This document shows positions 26,852 to 36,690 of a DNA stretch of 64,000 bases, in pieces. The notes below the pieces were generated by a model. The model ran no database searches and was not told the DNA's origin. It was given only the letters and a program-made list of their open reading frames with translations. A program made the translations under genes and the position numbers. Numbering within the stretch: the stretch's first letter is position 1; each line of letters opens with the position of its first letter. Origin of the DNA: Lachnospiraceae bacterium (GTDB taxonomy: Bacteria; Bacillota; Clostridia; Lachnospirales; Lachnospiraceae); NCBI GenBank assembly GCA_024697595.1, contig JAILFK010000018.1:1-64000 (forward strand), given 5' to 3'.

Positions 26852-27367
26852 TTACTCCTCATTTAAAAGTCCTGGAAGCAGATGCACCACCATAACTTCC
26901 TCCTCAAGCGAAACATTTAAAATGCACTCTTTTATTGCAGGAATCAAAACTTCGCCACCATTTTCCAAAGCAACAACATATACATCATTGGCCCCAGTTT
27001 GCATAACATCAGTTATCTCGCCAAGTTGTCTTCCATCATCACATATAACTTTGATTCCGATTAAATCAGCAATAAAATATTCGTCTCTCTGAAGTTTAAC
27101 CGCCTTATCTCGAGTGACATACAGTCCCACTTTACGAATTTTATCAATTTCTTCCGGAGTATTAAACTCATCAAATTTTATAATAACCATATTCTTAAAA
27201 AATTTGACGGAACTAATATGAAGAAGACGTTTATTATCTCCCTCACCCAAATATACTTCTTTTAATTTTTTAAATCTTTTGACATCATCTGTCATGGGAT
27301 ACACCTTTGCCTCACCACGGACACCGTGGGGACTAGATATCGCACCTACCTGTAAAATATCAACCAT
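26852..27367 (-). CDS. rimM: 16S rRNA processing protein RimM
   Basis: Assembly factor for the 30S head domain. The 171-residue protein has the N-terminal RimM barrel (LQVGAISSPHGVRGEAKVYPMTD) and a C-terminal PRC barrel (DEYFIADLIGIKVICDDG, VLIPAIKECI). The ATG at 27367 is chosen because a GGAGAG site precedes it; the longer frame would begin at a TTG inside that site. A terminator-like hairpin lies in the 54-base gap upstream. Confidence 0.96.
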   Translation of the reverse strand: MVDILQVGAISSPHGVRGEAKVYPMTDDVKRFKKLKEVYLGEGDNKRLLHISSVKFFKNMVIIKFDEFNTPEEIDKIRKVGLYVTRDKAVKLQRDEYFIADLIGIKVICDDGRQLGEITDVMQTGANDVYVVALENGGEVLIPAIKECILNVSLEEEVMVVHLLPGLLNEE

Positions 27368-27377
27368 ATTACTCTCC

Positions 27378-27409
27378 AAAAAACTTGAGAGTGGGAAAAA
27401 CCCACTCTC
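27378..27409 (-). terminator. Terminator-like hairpin between khpA and rimM
   Basis: A perfect 9-bp stem (27387-27395 with 27401-27409, loop of five) is followed on the minus strand by AAG and six Ts. The T-run abuts the rimM ribosome site, so this intra-operon element probably attenuates transcription between khpA and rimM. Confidence 0.75.
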
Positions 27410-27421
27410 ATTCTCCCTAGA

Positions 27422-27652
27422 TTATATAATATCTACAATAACCTTTTTATCGACCTTAGACGCCGCAGCTTTAACAACTGAACGGATTGCCTTAGCAATT
27501 CGTCCCTGTTTACCGATAACCTTACCCATGTCAGATGCAGCAACATGCAATTCTATAACAACTGTCTTGTCATCTTCCTTCTCAGTAACAACAACTTCGT
27601 CAGGTGAATCTACTAGTGATTTTGCAATTACTTCAACTAATTCTTTCATCAC
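27422..27652 (-). CDS. khpA: KhpA, KH-domain RNA-binding protein
   Basis: A 76-residue single KH-domain protein (formerly YlqC) that binds RNA and pairs with KhpB in Firmicutes, where it affects cell division and envelope genes. The RNA-binding GxxG loop is visible as VIGKQGRIAKAI near residues 44-55. It sits between rpsP and rimM, the standard position. The start is ATG-ATG; either codon may be used. Confidence 0.95.
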   Translation of the reverse strand: MMKELVEVIAKSLVDSPDEVVVTEKEDDKTVVIELHVAASDMGKVIGKQGRIAKAIRSVVKAAASKVDKKVIVDII

Positions 27653-27685
27653 TCAATACCTCGTTTCTCAATTGTTAGTTATTAA

Positions 27686-27931
27686 TTATTTCTCGATTCC
27701 TGCCTGCTTTAAAAGTCTAGCAACAGTCTCTGTTGGCTTAGCACCGTTTGCTAACCACTTCTTAGCGAGTTCCTCGTTGATTGAAACCTGAGCTGTCTCT
27801 GGATTTGGATCGTATGTTCCGATCTCCTCGATATTTCTACCATCTCTTGGTGATCTAGAATCTGCTACTACGATTCTGTAAATTGGACGCTTCTTCTGTC
27901 CCATTCTCTTTAATCTAATCTTTACTGCCAT
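27686..27931 (-). CDS. rpsP: 30S ribosomal protein S16
   Basis: The 81-residue S16, a 30S body protein. The N-terminus [20 protein letters not shown] is diagnostic, followed by [19 protein letters not shown]. The AGGAGG site lies 9 bases before the ATG. Order ylxM-ffh-rpsP-khpA-rimM-trmD-rplS matches the Bacillus-type cluster. Confidence 0.98.
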   Translation of the reverse strand: MAVKIRLKRMGQKKRPIYRIVVADSRSPRDGRNIEEIGTYDPNPETAQVSINEELAKKWLANGAKPTETVARLLKQAGIEK

Positions 27932-27979
27932 TTTTTGTTTCCTCCTAAAAGTAAATCAATTATTAAATATTTTTATATG

Positions 27980-29332
27980 TTAAAAGGGAAATTTATTTCT
28001 TCCTCTTTTGCCACCAAACATACCAGGCATCTTCTTCATCATCTTCTTTGTTTGATCAAACTGTTTGATGAATCGATTAACCTCAGCAATATCAACACCA
28101 GCACCATTTGCCAGTCTTTTCTTTCGACTTGGATTCATAAGCTTTGGATTAGCTCTCTCCTCCGGAGTCATAGAAAGAATAATCGCCTCTATATGAGCCA
28201 TCTTTTTCTCATCCATTGCGCCTTCTATTTGAGACATCTGCTTAGCATTCATTCCCGGCATCATTCCAGGCATTGCACCAAGCAAGCTACTTATTCCACC
28301 CATCTTTTTCATCTGATTCATAGATTCAAGATAATCATTGTAATCGAAGGCATTTTTCTTCATCTTGCGGGTGATTTCTTTAGCCTTTTCCTCATCAACC
28401 TCTTCTTGAGCCTTTTCAATAAATGTGAGAACATCTCCCATTCCTAGGATTCTAGAGGCCATTCTATCAGGATGGAATTGTTCCAAATCTGATAATTTCT
28501 CACCCATACCACAATATAATATAGGCTTACCTGTTACGGCTTTTATAGATAAAGCAGCACCACCTCTGGTGTCACCATCTAACTTTGTAAGTATAACTCC
28601 ATCAATGCCAATCTTCTCATCGAAGCTTCCAGCAACATTTACCGCATCCTGACCGGTCATGGCATCGACAACCAAAATAGTCTGAGCCACATCAACAGCC
28701 TCTTTCACATCCGAAAGTTCTGCCATCATATCCTCATCGATATGCAAACGTCCAGCGGTATCTAAAATCACTACGTTGAAGTTATTTTTCTTGGCGTGCT
28801 CAATGGCCGCCTTGGCAATATCTGCAGGTTTGTGATTAGTTCCCATAGAGAAAACCTCAACACCCTGTTTCTCACCATTTATCTGCAACTGCTCGATAGC
28901 TGCAGGTCTATATATATCACAAGCAACCAAAAGTGGTGTCTTGCCTTTTTTCTTCATCTGTCCAGCTAACTTTGCTGTGGTGGTTGTCTTACCAGCACCT
29001 TGTAAACCAGCCATCATAATGACTGTAATCTGTTGTCCAGGTCTAAACTGTATCTCAGTTGTCTCAGAACCCATAAGTTCTATAAGTTCTTCATTAACAA
29101 TTTTCACAACCATCTGTCCAGGATTCAATCCGTTCATAACGTCGCTACCGATTGCTCTCTCAGTAACCTTGTTGGTAAATTGTTTTACAACCTTGAAGTT
29201 AACATCAGCTTCCAATAAAGCCATCTTAACTTCCTTCAAAGCAGCCTTGACATCTTCCTCGCTAAGTTTTCCTTTGCCACGAAGATTTTTAAACACATTT
29301 TGTAGTTTGTCCGATAAGCTATCAAATGCCAT
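27980..29332 (-). CDS. ffh: Signal recognition particle protein Ffh
   Basis: SRP54 GTPase that binds signal sequences with 4.5S RNA and delivers ribosomes to FtsY. The 450-residue protein has an N domain, a G domain with GLQGAGKTTTTAKLA near residue 108, DTAGRLHID and TKLDGDTRGGAAL, and a Met-rich M domain from about residue 300. The extreme end reads MPGMFGGKRGRNKFPF. It starts 1 base after the ylxM stop. FtsY is encoded about 2 kb upstream. Confidence 0.98.
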   Translation of the reverse strand: MAFDSLSDKLQNVFKNLRGKGKLSEEDVKAALKEVKMALLEADVNFKVVKQFTNKVTERAIGSDVMNGLNPGQMVVKIVNEELIELMGSETTEIQFRPGQQITVIMMAGLQGAGKTTTTAKLAGQMKKKGKTPLLVACDIYRPAAIEQLQINGEKQGVEVFSMGTNHKPADIAKAAIEHAKKNNFNVVILDTAGRLHIDEDMMAELSDVKEAVDVAQTILVVDAMTGQDAVNVAGSFDEKIGIDGVILTKLDGDTRGGAALSIKAVTGKPILYCGMGEKLSDLEQFHPDRMASRILGMGDVLTFIEKAQEEVDEEKAKEITRKMKKNAFDYNDYLESMNQMKKMGGISSLLGAMPGMMPGMNAKQMSQIEGAMDEKKMAHIEAIILSMTPEERANPKLMNPSRKKRLANGAGVDIAEVNRFIKQFDQTKKMMKKMPGMFGGKRGRNKFPF

Positions 29333-29333
29333 A

Positions 29334-29678
29334 TTATAATTCCTCTAAAATGTCATTGGCAATATCCTTTATTTCATCCATTGCCTTCTTATAGTCTTCG
29401 CCATCATCTAATTCGCAGAGATTGTTTATCTGCTTAATTTTGCCTCTCACATTAACAAACTTCTCAATAAGATGAAGTTTTGCCTCGTATTCCTCAAGCT
29501 GTTTTGTGGCTCTTTTCACCAAATCATGTACAGCCTGTCTCGATATACCTCTGTCAGAAGCAATTTCTCCTAATGACAAATCATTTAATACAAAATCTTC
29601 ATAAACTTCTCGCTGATGTTCATTTAACATCTCGCCGTAAAAGTCATATAAATTTCCTTGCGAAATCTTACTTTCCAT
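29334..29678 (-). CDS. ylxM: YlxM, SRP-associated HTH protein (UPF0122)
   Basis: A 114-residue protein whose first half holds a sigma-70 region 4-like helix-turn-helix ([23 protein letters not shown] split across residues 32-54). YlxM is nearly always encoded just before ffh and is reported to associate with the SRP in some Gram-positives. Its predicted transcript begins about 10 bases before the ATG, so the ribosome site AGGTGA is at the very 5' end. Confidence 0.95.
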   Translation of the reverse strand: MESKISQGNLYDFYGEMLNEHQREVYEDFVLNDLSLGEIASDRGISRQAVHDLVKRATKQLEEYEAKLHLIEKFVNVRGKIKQINNLCELDDGEDYKKAMDEIKDIANDILEEL

Positions 29679-29693
29679 AAAATCACCTAGTAC

Positions 29694-29722
29694 AATATAC
29701 TATACTAAAAAAGAGGTGTCAA
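29694..29722 (-). promoter_or_regulatory. ylxM-ffh promoter overlapping the ilvA terminator
   Basis: TTGACA (29717-29722), 17-base spacer and TATATT (29694-29699) on the minus strand. The -35 box lies inside an arm of the ilvA terminator stem and the spacer contains the terminator's T-run, so one sequence ends ilvA transcription and starts ylxM transcription. Confidence 0.82.
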
Positions 29723-29743
29723 GTATTTTTTCTTGACACCTCT
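29705..29743 (-). terminator. ilvA terminator
   Basis: A perfect 12-bp stem (29712-29723 with 29732-29743, 8-base loop) followed on the minus strand by six Ts. It lies 45 bases past the ilvA stop and overlaps the ylxM promoter. Confidence 0.9.
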
Positions 29744-29788
29744 GTTAAATATAAAATCTTATTATTATTTAAAGAATCATCTCATATA

Positions 29789-31000
29789 CTATAGAGAAGT
29801 TCTAACGATTCTTGGCTTATATCCACCCTTCTCCAAAGCATCAATAATCTGATCCTTGTGCTCTGAGCCAAAGGCCTCTAAAGTAATTCTAAGTTCAACC
29901 GCTGCATTTCTATTTGTAGATACAAACTGGTTATGCTCAAGTTTAATAACATTTCCCTGAACATCAGCTATTGTAGATGAAACTTTGGCAAGCATGCCTG
30001 GCTTATCAGGAAGCAAAACAGATACGGTAAATATTCTATCTCTAAAGATAAGACCTTGCTGAACAACAGAAGACATTGTAATAACATCCATGTTTCCACC
30101 ACTAAGAATAGATACAACCTTCTTGCCCTTAACACCCAATTTATTGAGAGCTGCCACTGTAAGCAATCCAGAATTTTCAACAACCATCTTGTGATTCTCA
30201 ACCATATCAAGGAACGCGCCAATAAGTTCGTCATCCTCCACAGTGATAATCTCATCAAGATTTTTTTGAATATATGGGAAAATCTTCTCACCTGGAGTTT
30301 TTACTGCAGTACCATCTGCAATTGTATTAACATTTGGCAATGTTGTTACCTTTCCAGCCTCAATAGAAGCCTGCATACAATTAGCTCCAGCTGGCTCAAC
30401 ACCGATAACTTTAATCTTTGGATTTAATAATTTAGCCAAGGTAGAAACTCCTGTTGCAAGTCCACCTCCACCAATTGGTACTAATATGTATTCAACTAAT
30501 GGCAATTCCTTGAAAATTTCCATTGCAATTGTTCCCTGTCCTGTGGCAACAACCGGATCATCAAAAGGATGAATAAATGTATATCCTTCTTTCTCCGCCA
30601 ATTCATAAGCCTTGGCACAAGCTTCATCATATACATCACCGTATAATACAACCTCAGCTCCGTAGCTTTTAGTTCTATTAACCTTTATAAGTGGAGTTGT
30701 GGTTGGCATTACAATCACAGCCTTGGCTCCAAACTTTTTAGCAGCATATGCCACACCCTGGGCATGATTTCCAGCAGATGCAGTAATCAATCCCTTCTCT
30801 CTCTCTTCTTGAGTCAAAGTAGAAATCTTATAGTAAGCACCTCTAACTTTATATGCTCCTGTAAACTGCATATTTTCAGGCTTTAAATATACCTGATTTC
30901 CTGTTTTTTCACTCAAAAAATCGCTATAGATAAGTTTTGTATCTGTAGTTACTTCTTTGACGATTTTACTTGCTTCTTCAAACTTATCAAGTGTCAACAT
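29789..31000 (-). CDS. ilvA: Threonine ammonia-lyase with C-terminal ACT domain
   Basis: A PLP enzyme deaminating threonine to 2-oxobutanoate, for isoleucine synthesis or threonine use. The PLP lysine is K51 in FTGAYKVRGAY, the phosphate loop is GGGGLATG near residue 180, and a single ACT domain occupies about residues 325-403. The 403-residue, one-ACT form is typical of Clostridia and of the TdcB-like branch, so allostery may differ from E. coli IlvA. No T-box or other long leader is present: only 65 bases separate it from ftsY. Confidence 0.94.
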   Translation of the reverse strand: MLTLDKFEEASKIVKEVTTDTKLIYSDFLSEKTGNQVYLKPENMQFTGAYKVRGAYYKISTLTQEEREKGLITASAGNHAQGVAYAAKKFGAKAVIVMPTTTPLIKVNRTKSYGAEVVLYGDVYDEACAKAYELAEKEGYTFIHPFDDPVVATGQGTIAMEIFKELPLVEYILVPIGGGGLATGVSTLAKLLNPKIKVIGVEPAGANCMQASIEAGKVTTLPNVNTIADGTAVKTPGEKIFPYIQKNLDEIITVEDDELIGAFLDMVENHKMVVENSGLLTVAALNKLGVKGKKVVSILSGGNMDVITMSSVVQQGLIFRDRIFTVSVLLPDKPGMLAKVSSTIADVQGNVIKLEHNQFVSTNRNAAVELRITLEAFGSEHKDQIIDALEKGGYKPRIVRTSL

Positions 31001-31065
31001 CTCGTCTCTTCCTTTCCCTTATAACAATAACCATTTGATTATTATATAGAATAAAACTTTTCTAA

Positions 31066-31992
31066 TTATTCTTCAACATAAAATAGCGCGTTTACAAATT
31101 GTTCAGGATCAAACTTTTCTAAATCCTCAACAGTCTCGCCAACGCCAATATATTTTACAGGAATTCCTAATTCAGCTTGAATAGCCACAGCTATTCCGCC
31201 CTTGGCAGTACCATCTAACTTGGTCAATACAATACCACTTAAATCTGTAACCTCTGCAAACTCCTTGGCCTGAACCAATGCATTTTGTCCTGTAGTTCCA
31301 TCCAACACTATTAGAGTCTCTCTATATGCCTCAGAAAATTCTTTATCTACAATTCGGTTAATCTTCTCCAACTCAGCCATAAGATTAGATTTGTTATGCA
31401 ATCTTCCAGCTGTGTCAATCAAAAGCACATCTGCTTTTCTGGCCTTGGCTGCAGCAATTGCATCAAATACAACAGATGCAGGATCACTGCCTTCCTGTCC
31501 ACCAATCATATCAACTTGTGAACGATTAGCCCATTCTTTTAACTGATCTCCTGCTGCAGCTCTAAAAGTGTCCGCACCAGCTATAACCACCTTCTTGCCC
31601 TGCTGTCTAAGCTTTGATGCAAGTTTACCGATAGTTGTAGTTTTGCCCACACCATTTACACCAACCACTAAAATAACAGAAGTCTCATCTTCAAATCTAT
31701 ATGGAGCTTCGCCAATATCCATCTGCTCCTTTATACTATCAATCAACAACTTCTTACAGTCAGCAGGCTCTTTTATATGATTTTTCTTAACCTTTTCTCT
31801 CAACTCGTCCAAGATATTTTCTGTTGTGACAACACCGATATCACCCATGATGAGAATCTCTTCCAATTCTTCATAAAACTCTTCATCTATATTGGTAAAA
31901 CCGCGAAATACATAATCCATGTTTTTCACAAAATTATCTCGAGTTTTGGTCAATCCATTTATAAGTTTTTTAAAGAAACCACCTTCAGCCAT
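31066..31992 (-). CDS. ftsY: SRP receptor FtsY
   Basis: Membrane-associated GTPase that docks SRP-ribosome complexes. The 308-residue protein has an N domain and a G domain with GVNGVGKTTTIGKLA near residue 112, DTAGRLHNKSN, and TKLDGTAKGGIA. It lacks the long acidic N-terminal A domain of E. coli FtsY, as usual in Firmicutes. It lies 12 bases after smc, the conserved rnc-smc-ftsY order. Confidence 0.98.
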   Translation of the reverse strand: MAEGGFFKKLINGLTKTRDNFVKNMDYVFRGFTNIDEEFYEELEEILIMGDIGVVTTENILDELREKVKKNHIKEPADCKKLLIDSIKEQMDIGEAPYRFEDETSVILVVGVNGVGKTTTIGKLASKLRQQGKKVVIAGADTFRAAAGDQLKEWANRSQVDMIGGQEGSDPASVVFDAIAAAKARKADVLLIDTAGRLHNKSNLMAELEKINRIVDKEFSEAYRETLIVLDGTTGQNALVQAKEFAEVTDLSGIVLTKLDGTAKGGIAVAIQAELGIPVKYIGVGETVEDLEKFDPEQFVNALFYVEE

Positions 31993-32004
31993 ATATGCCT
32001 CCTA

Positions 32005-35000
32005 TTAAGCGTCCAAATCGCCTTCAATTAAGTTTACAGATACAAGAGTAGAAATACCCTTCTCCTGCATTGTAATACCATACAATCTATCTGCAGCATT
32101 CATAGTACCACGACGGTGAGTAATTACGATAAACTGAGTATTGTTGGTAAGCTTGTGCAAATATTTTGCAAATCTATCTACGTTACTATCATCCAAAGCC
32201 GCCTCAATCTCGTCAAGAAGACAGAATGGTGATGGTTTTAGATTTTGAATTGCAAACAATAAAGCAATGGCTGTCAAAGCCTTCTCGCCACCGGACAACT
32301 GCATCATATTCTGCAATTTCTTTCCAGGTGGTTGCGCAATTATCTTGATTCCAGTCTCTAAAATATCCTCACCTTCAACCAGTTCAAGGGTACCTTTTCC
32401 GCCTCCAAACAACTCTTTGAAAGCCTTGTCAAACTCAACCTGAATATCTGCAAATCCCTTGGTAAATTGATTCTTCATTCCCTCATCAAGATCATCAATA
32501 ATTCCAAGCAATGTCTTTTCAGCTTCAATCAAATCATCATGCTGACCTTTCAAGAATTCGTATCGTGTAAACACTTCCTTGTACTCTTCGATAGCATTTA
32601 CATTTACATTTCCCATTCTACGAATTTCATCTTTTATGGAAGAAATAGATTCTCTAATAGCTACTAAGTCATCATAAGATTCATCTCTCAACTTAGATGC
32701 AGCAATCTGAGTCAACTCATACTCTTCCCACATATAACTATTCTGATAGTCAATGGAATCATTTATCTTCTCACGCTGTGAATTCAAGCGGAAGATTTCC
32801 TTATCAAGAGCAGCAATTCTATCAGCAACTTCCTCTCTCTTTTCAAAGAAACCTTTGTGTTCCTGGTTCATTGAATCTTTCTTGGTCAATGCAGCCTGTA
32901 ACTTCTTCTCTAATTCTGCAAAATTAGCATCACTGGCAATAATAGTTTCTTTGATTCTCTCAATATCTTCAGTCTTTTGTTTCGCAACAATTTTGCCATT
33001 TTTGGCTTCTTCCACCAAGGCAACAATGTCGTCTTCCTTCTTCTTGATCTCAGCTGCAATACGGGCACAGTTCTCCTCAACAAAGACAACCTTTTGCTTT
33101 GCATTGGCCTCCTCAATCTGAACTTCGGATACATTTCTTACAGCTGCAGACTCCATATAAGTCTTCTCGTCCAAAGTTGCCTGATACTCTCTAATCTGTG
33201 TCTTAAGCTCTTCTTCCTTGTCCTCTGCCTCCACAACTGATCTAGCTGCCTCATTTTTTTCAGCATTGATATCACGAATTTGACGCTCTAATTCTTCGCC
33301 TTCAAGCTTAAGTGAATCAAAAGCTGTCTCAGAAGCATTCTTTTGCTCCTTCACTCGATTGAGATTCATCTCAGCAGTATTTAAGGCAATAGCCATCTCA
33401 TCAATATCTTTTTTATTGGCATTTCTATCCTCTTCAAGCAATGCCTTGGCCGTCTCAATTTCAGCCAATCTATCTTCTGTGGACTTAATCTGCTTTTTGA
33501 TATTTTCTAATTTCTTCTCAATATCCTCAATCTCACGGTTACGACCTAGAAGGTTGCTAGTATTTTTAAAAGCACCACCTGTCATTGAACCACCTGGGCT
33601 TAAATACTCGCCCTCAAGTGTCACCATATGAATTGAATAATGGTTCTTTTTGGCAATAGCAATGGCATTATCAATATTATCAACAACAACCACTCTACCC
33701 AATAGATAACTGATTACATCAGAATATTTTTTATCTGTAGAAACAAGCTCATTGGCAAGCCCCAGTACACCCTTATCTTGTAAAATGGACTTGTCCTTAT
33801 TAAATCCCTTTGGACTTACTGATGTAAGTGGTAAAAATGTTGCTCGTCCAAAACGATGTTCCTTTAAATAAGCAATCATTTTTTTGGCTGTGGCTTCATC
33901 CTCTGTGACAATATTTTGAATATTACCACCCAAAGCAGTCTCTATAGCAATTTCATATTTTGCATCCACATGGATTAAATCAGAGACAACGCCAAGTATT
34001 CCCTTGTTTTTGTCCTTTTGTTCCATAACTCTACGGATACTATTTCCATAGCCATCATATCTCTCAGCAATATTTTTTAAAGTCTCAAGTCTTGAGTTAA
34101 GTTTTTGATACTCACCCTTATCAGTTTCTAACTGTTGATGAGCTTCTCTAGTCTTGTTCTTCCACTCAACAGATTTATGCATAAAATCCTGTTCTAAAGC
34201 CTTGAGTTCATCTAATTTAGATTTTGTATCAGAGAATTCCTTCTCACAAGAGACAAGTCTTGTATCCAAATCCTCCTCCTCAGTTTTACGCTGAAGAATT
34301 CTTTGGTTAAGCTGGGCTTTTCTAATATTTGTCTGCTCAAGCATAGTGTCGCATTTCTGCTGCTTGGCGGATAATTCAGCTTTTTTATTCAACAACTGCA
34401 TAATGGTCTTGTTATTTTCCTCAATACCATCGTTGCACTTTTTGATTTCAGCTTGCAAATCACTGTAGTATTTGCGAACAGATTCAAGTCTCTCCTCGGC
34501 CTCCTTTAAAGTCTTGGCCAACTCTTCACGCTGAGTTTCATAATCCTTTTGTTGCTCTAGATATTCTTCTTTTTCAAGTTCTAAAGCGCCTTTACGACCA
34601 GCGAGATTTTCCTCTGCGTTTTCCGCAAATTCAATCTGCTGCTGTAACATCTTGATCTCATTTTCAAGATTACCCTTTACAACTGTAGTATTTCCTTGCT
34701 CATCACGAATATTTTGAATTTCCACATCGATATCAGCAATCTTTTGCTCAAGGGAAGCATACTCTTCCTTAATATTTTCCTGCTCAGCCATACTCTCGCT
34801 CATCTGAGCCTGGGAAATGTTGAAATTCTTCTCAATATCCTCCAACTTAGCAGTCATATCCTCAATCTCTAGCAAGAATGAATTAACTTCTAAAGTTTTT
34901 AAATCATCTTTTTTCTTTAAATATAATTTGGCAGTTTCAGCCTGTCTTTCCAACGGTCCTACTTGACGCTCAAGTTCGCTTAAAATATCATTTACACGAA

Positions 35001-35565
35001 CTAGATTCTCACGCTCATTTTCAAGTTTTTTGACTGTGGCAACCTTGCGTCTTTTAAACTTTACAATTCCAACAGCCTCATCAAATAGTTCACGTCTCTC
35101 CTCAGGCTTACCACTCAAAATCTTTTCAATCTGTCCCTGACCAATGATAGAGTATCCCTCTTTACCGATACCTGTATCATAAAAGAGCTCATGCACATCC
35201 TTTAGACGGCATGGAGATCCATTTAATAAGTATTCACTTTCACCAGAACGATATACACGTCTTGCAATTGTAACCTCCTCATAATCTATAGGAAGTACAT
35301 GGTCTGAATTGTCCATAGTAATTGCAACATATGCATAACTCAAAGGTTTTCTATTTTCTGTTCCAGCGAAAATTACATCTTGCATACTTGCACCACGCAA
35401 TTGCTTGGCGCTCTGTTCACCTAATACCCAGCGAACAGCATCAGATACATTACTCTTTCCACTACCATTTGGACCTACAATCCCTGTGATTCCATTATGA
35501 AAATCAAAAACGATTTTATTTGCAAAGGATTTAAATCCATACATCTCAATACTTTTTAAATACAT
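32005..35565 (-). CDS. smc: Chromosome partition protein Smc
   Basis: Condensin ATPase organising the chromosome with ScpA/ScpB. The 1,186-residue protein begins with [17 protein letters not shown] and Walker [10 protein letters not shown] (about residues 32-40). Long coiled coils flank a hinge at about 510-650 ([11 protein letters not shown]). The C-terminal head has [10 protein letters not shown] near residue 1085 and Walker [12 protein letters not shown]. Length and architecture are full. The ATG has no strong SD; an 89-base gap separates it from rnc. Confidence 0.98.
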   Translation of the reverse strand: MYLKSIEMYGFKSFANKIVFDFHNGITGIVGPNGSGKSNVSDAVRWVLGEQSAKQLRGASMQDVIFAGTENRKPLSYAYVAITMDNSDHVLPIDYEEVTIARRVYRSGESEYLLNGSPCRLKDVHELFYDTGIGKEGYSIIGQGQIEKILSGKPEERRELFDEAVGIVKFKRRKVATVKKLENERENLVRVNDILSELERQVGPLERQAETAKLYLKKKDDLKTLEVNSFLLEIEDMTAKLEDIEKNFNISQAQMSESMAEQENIKEEYASLEQKIADIDVEIQNIRDEQGNTTVVKGNLENEIKMLQQQIEFAENAEENLAGRKGALELEKEEYLEQQKDYETQREELAKTLKEAEERLESVRKYYSDLQAEIKKCNDGIEENNKTIMQLLNKKAELSAKQQKCDTMLEQTNIRKAQLNQRILQRKTEEEDLDTRLVSCEKEFSDTKSKLDELKALEQDFMHKSVEWKNKTREAHQQLETDKGEYQKLNSRLETLKNIAERYDGYGNSIRRVMEQKDKNKGILGVVSDLIHVDAKYEIAIETALGGNIQNIVTEDEATAKKMIAYLKEHRFGRATFLPLTSVSPKGFNKDKSILQDKGVLGLANELVSTDKKYSDVISYLLGRVVVVDNIDNAIAIAKKNHYSIHMVTLEGEYLSPGGSMTGGAFKNTSNLLGRNREIEDIEKKLENIKKQIKSTEDRLAEIETAKALLEEDRNANKKDIDEMAIALNTAEMNLNRVKEQKNASETAFDSLKLEGEELERQIRDINAEKNEAARSVVEAEDKEEELKTQIREYQATLDEKTYMESAAVRNVSEVQIEEANAKQKVVFVEENCARIAAEIKKKEDDIVALVEEAKNGKIVAKQKTEDIERIKETIIASDANFAELEKKLQAALTKKDSMNQEHKGFFEKREEVADRIAALDKEIFRLNSQREKINDSIDYQNSYMWEEYELTQIAASKLRDESYDDLVAIRESISSIKDEIRRMGNVNVNAIEEYKEVFTRYEFLKGQHDDLIEAEKTLLGIIDDLDEGMKNQFTKGFADIQVEFDKAFKELFGGGKGTLELVEGEDILETGIKIIAQPPGKKLQNMMQLSGGEKALTAIALLFAIQNLKPSPFCLLDEIEAALDDSNVDRFAKYLHKLTNNTQFIVITHRRGTMNAADRLYGITMQEKGISTLVSVNLIEGDLDA

Positions 35566-35654
35566 AACTACCTCAAATAATCCCTATTTTATATCGTTTG
35601 AGCTATTTAATATCATTTATAAAATTTTAAATGACACTATAACCTTAAAATATT

Positions 35655-36350
35655 TTACTTGTCATTTTCTTGTGATTTTAATTTAACAAGTGCATTGTAT
35701 GCAGCCATCTGTTCGGCCGATTTTTTGCTATGACCTTTACCTACACCGAGAACTTTATCGCCAATAGAAGCCTCAGCAGTAAATTCCTTGGCATGAGCTG
35801 GTCCCTCTTCACTCACCAACTCATAAGTAACCACATCTTTAAACTCGCCTTGGGCTATCTCTTGAAGCATAGTTTTACTGTCAAAAAACATTCTCTTGTG
35901 CTCAATATCATTCATAATATACTTCAATATAAATTTCTTGGCATTTTCAATTCCACCATCTAAAAAAATAGCGCCAATAACCGCTTCCATAGCATCGGAC
36001 ACAACTGATTTACGTTTTCTACCTCCAGTTTTGTCCTCACCTTTGCCCAAGAAAACAAATTCCCCAAGCTTTATTTCTTCAGCGCAAAAAGCCAATGTTG
36101 GTTCACAGACCATGCTTGCTCTAAGCTTGGTTAAATCTCCTTCTGGCAAGGAAGAATAATTTAAATACAAAAACTCACTGGATACCATTTCAAGCACCGC
36201 ATCTCCTAAGAACTCTAATCTCTCATTGTCCGATAGAGGCTTCATACGCTTTTCGTTGGCATATGAACTATGGGTGAGCGCTTGTTTCAATAAGTTTTCG
36301 TCTTTAAACTCATAACCTATAGTTTTTTGAAACTCTCTTACTGTCTTCAC
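35655..36350 (-). CDS. rnc: Ribonuclease III
   Basis: Double-stranded-RNA endonuclease for rRNA and mRNA processing. The signature NERLEFLGDAVLEM lies near residue 41 and the second acidic cluster is DAMEAVIGAIFLDGG; a dsRNA-binding domain fills the last 75 residues. The start is set at the GTG 36348-36350, which has AAAGGAAAGGA upstream and gives a normal 231-residue protein. The longer frame would read through a hairpin at 36384-36399. Confidence 0.96.
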   Translation of the reverse strand: MKTVREFQKTIGYEFKDENLLKQALTHSSYANEKRMKPLSDNERLEFLGDAVLEMVSSEFLYLNYSSLPEGDLTKLRASMVCEPTLAFCAEEIKLGEFVFLGKGEDKTGGRKRKSVVSDAMEAVIGAIFLDGGIENAKKFILKYIMNDIEHKRMFFDSKTMLQEIAQGEFKDVVTYELVSEEGPAHAKEFTAEASIGDKVLGVGKGHSKKSAEQMAAYNALVKLKSQENDK

Positions 36351-36383
36351 TACTATTCCTTTCCTTTTAATGTAAAATATAGA

Positions 36384-36399
36384 GCTCTTAAATAAGAGC
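36384..36399 (-). other. Small hairpin between acpP and rnc
   Basis: A 6-bp stem GCTCTT/AAGAGC with a 4-base loop, followed on the minus strand by a mixed AT tail (TCTATATTTT). It may be a weak attenuator or an RNase III processing stem; the evidence is thin. Confidence 0.35.
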
Positions 36400-36432
36400 C
36401 CTACTTTCTTCAATAAAATTAATTAACGAATA

Positions 36433-36663
36433 TTAGCCAACTGTCTTTTTTATCATTTCTACAGCATCGCCAACAGTCTTGATGTTATCAGCTTGCTCAA
36501 CATCAAACTCAACATTTAACTCTGCCTCAACACCCATGATAATCTGGAAAACATCAAGGGAGTCCGCACCTAAATCCTCAACAAAAGTTGTCTCCATCTT
36601 GATCTCAGCTTCGTCAACATTCAATACATCCGCAATTATTCTCTTTAATAATTCAAATTCCAT
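36433..36663 (-). CDS. acpP: Acyl carrier protein
   Basis: A small acidic protein carrying fatty-acyl chains on 4'-phosphopantetheine. The attachment Ser is in GADSLDVFQ (about residue 35). The second ATG (36661-36663), 9 bases after GGAGG, is preferred to the first (36669), which is only 3 bases away; the product is then 76 residues starting MEFELLK. It lies between plsX and rnc, as in many Firmicutes. Confidence 0.96.
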   Translation of the reverse strand: MEFELLKRIIADVLNVDEAEIKMETTFVEDLGADSLDVFQIIMGVEAELNVEFDVEQADNIKTVGDAVEMIKKTVG

Positions 36664-36690
36664 TTTCATTTTCCTCCTATTAATTACCTT

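Noticed and set aside
31001..31065. T-box or branched-chain amino-acid leader for ilvA
   Set aside because: The gap is only 65 bases with no T-box motif or leader peptide.
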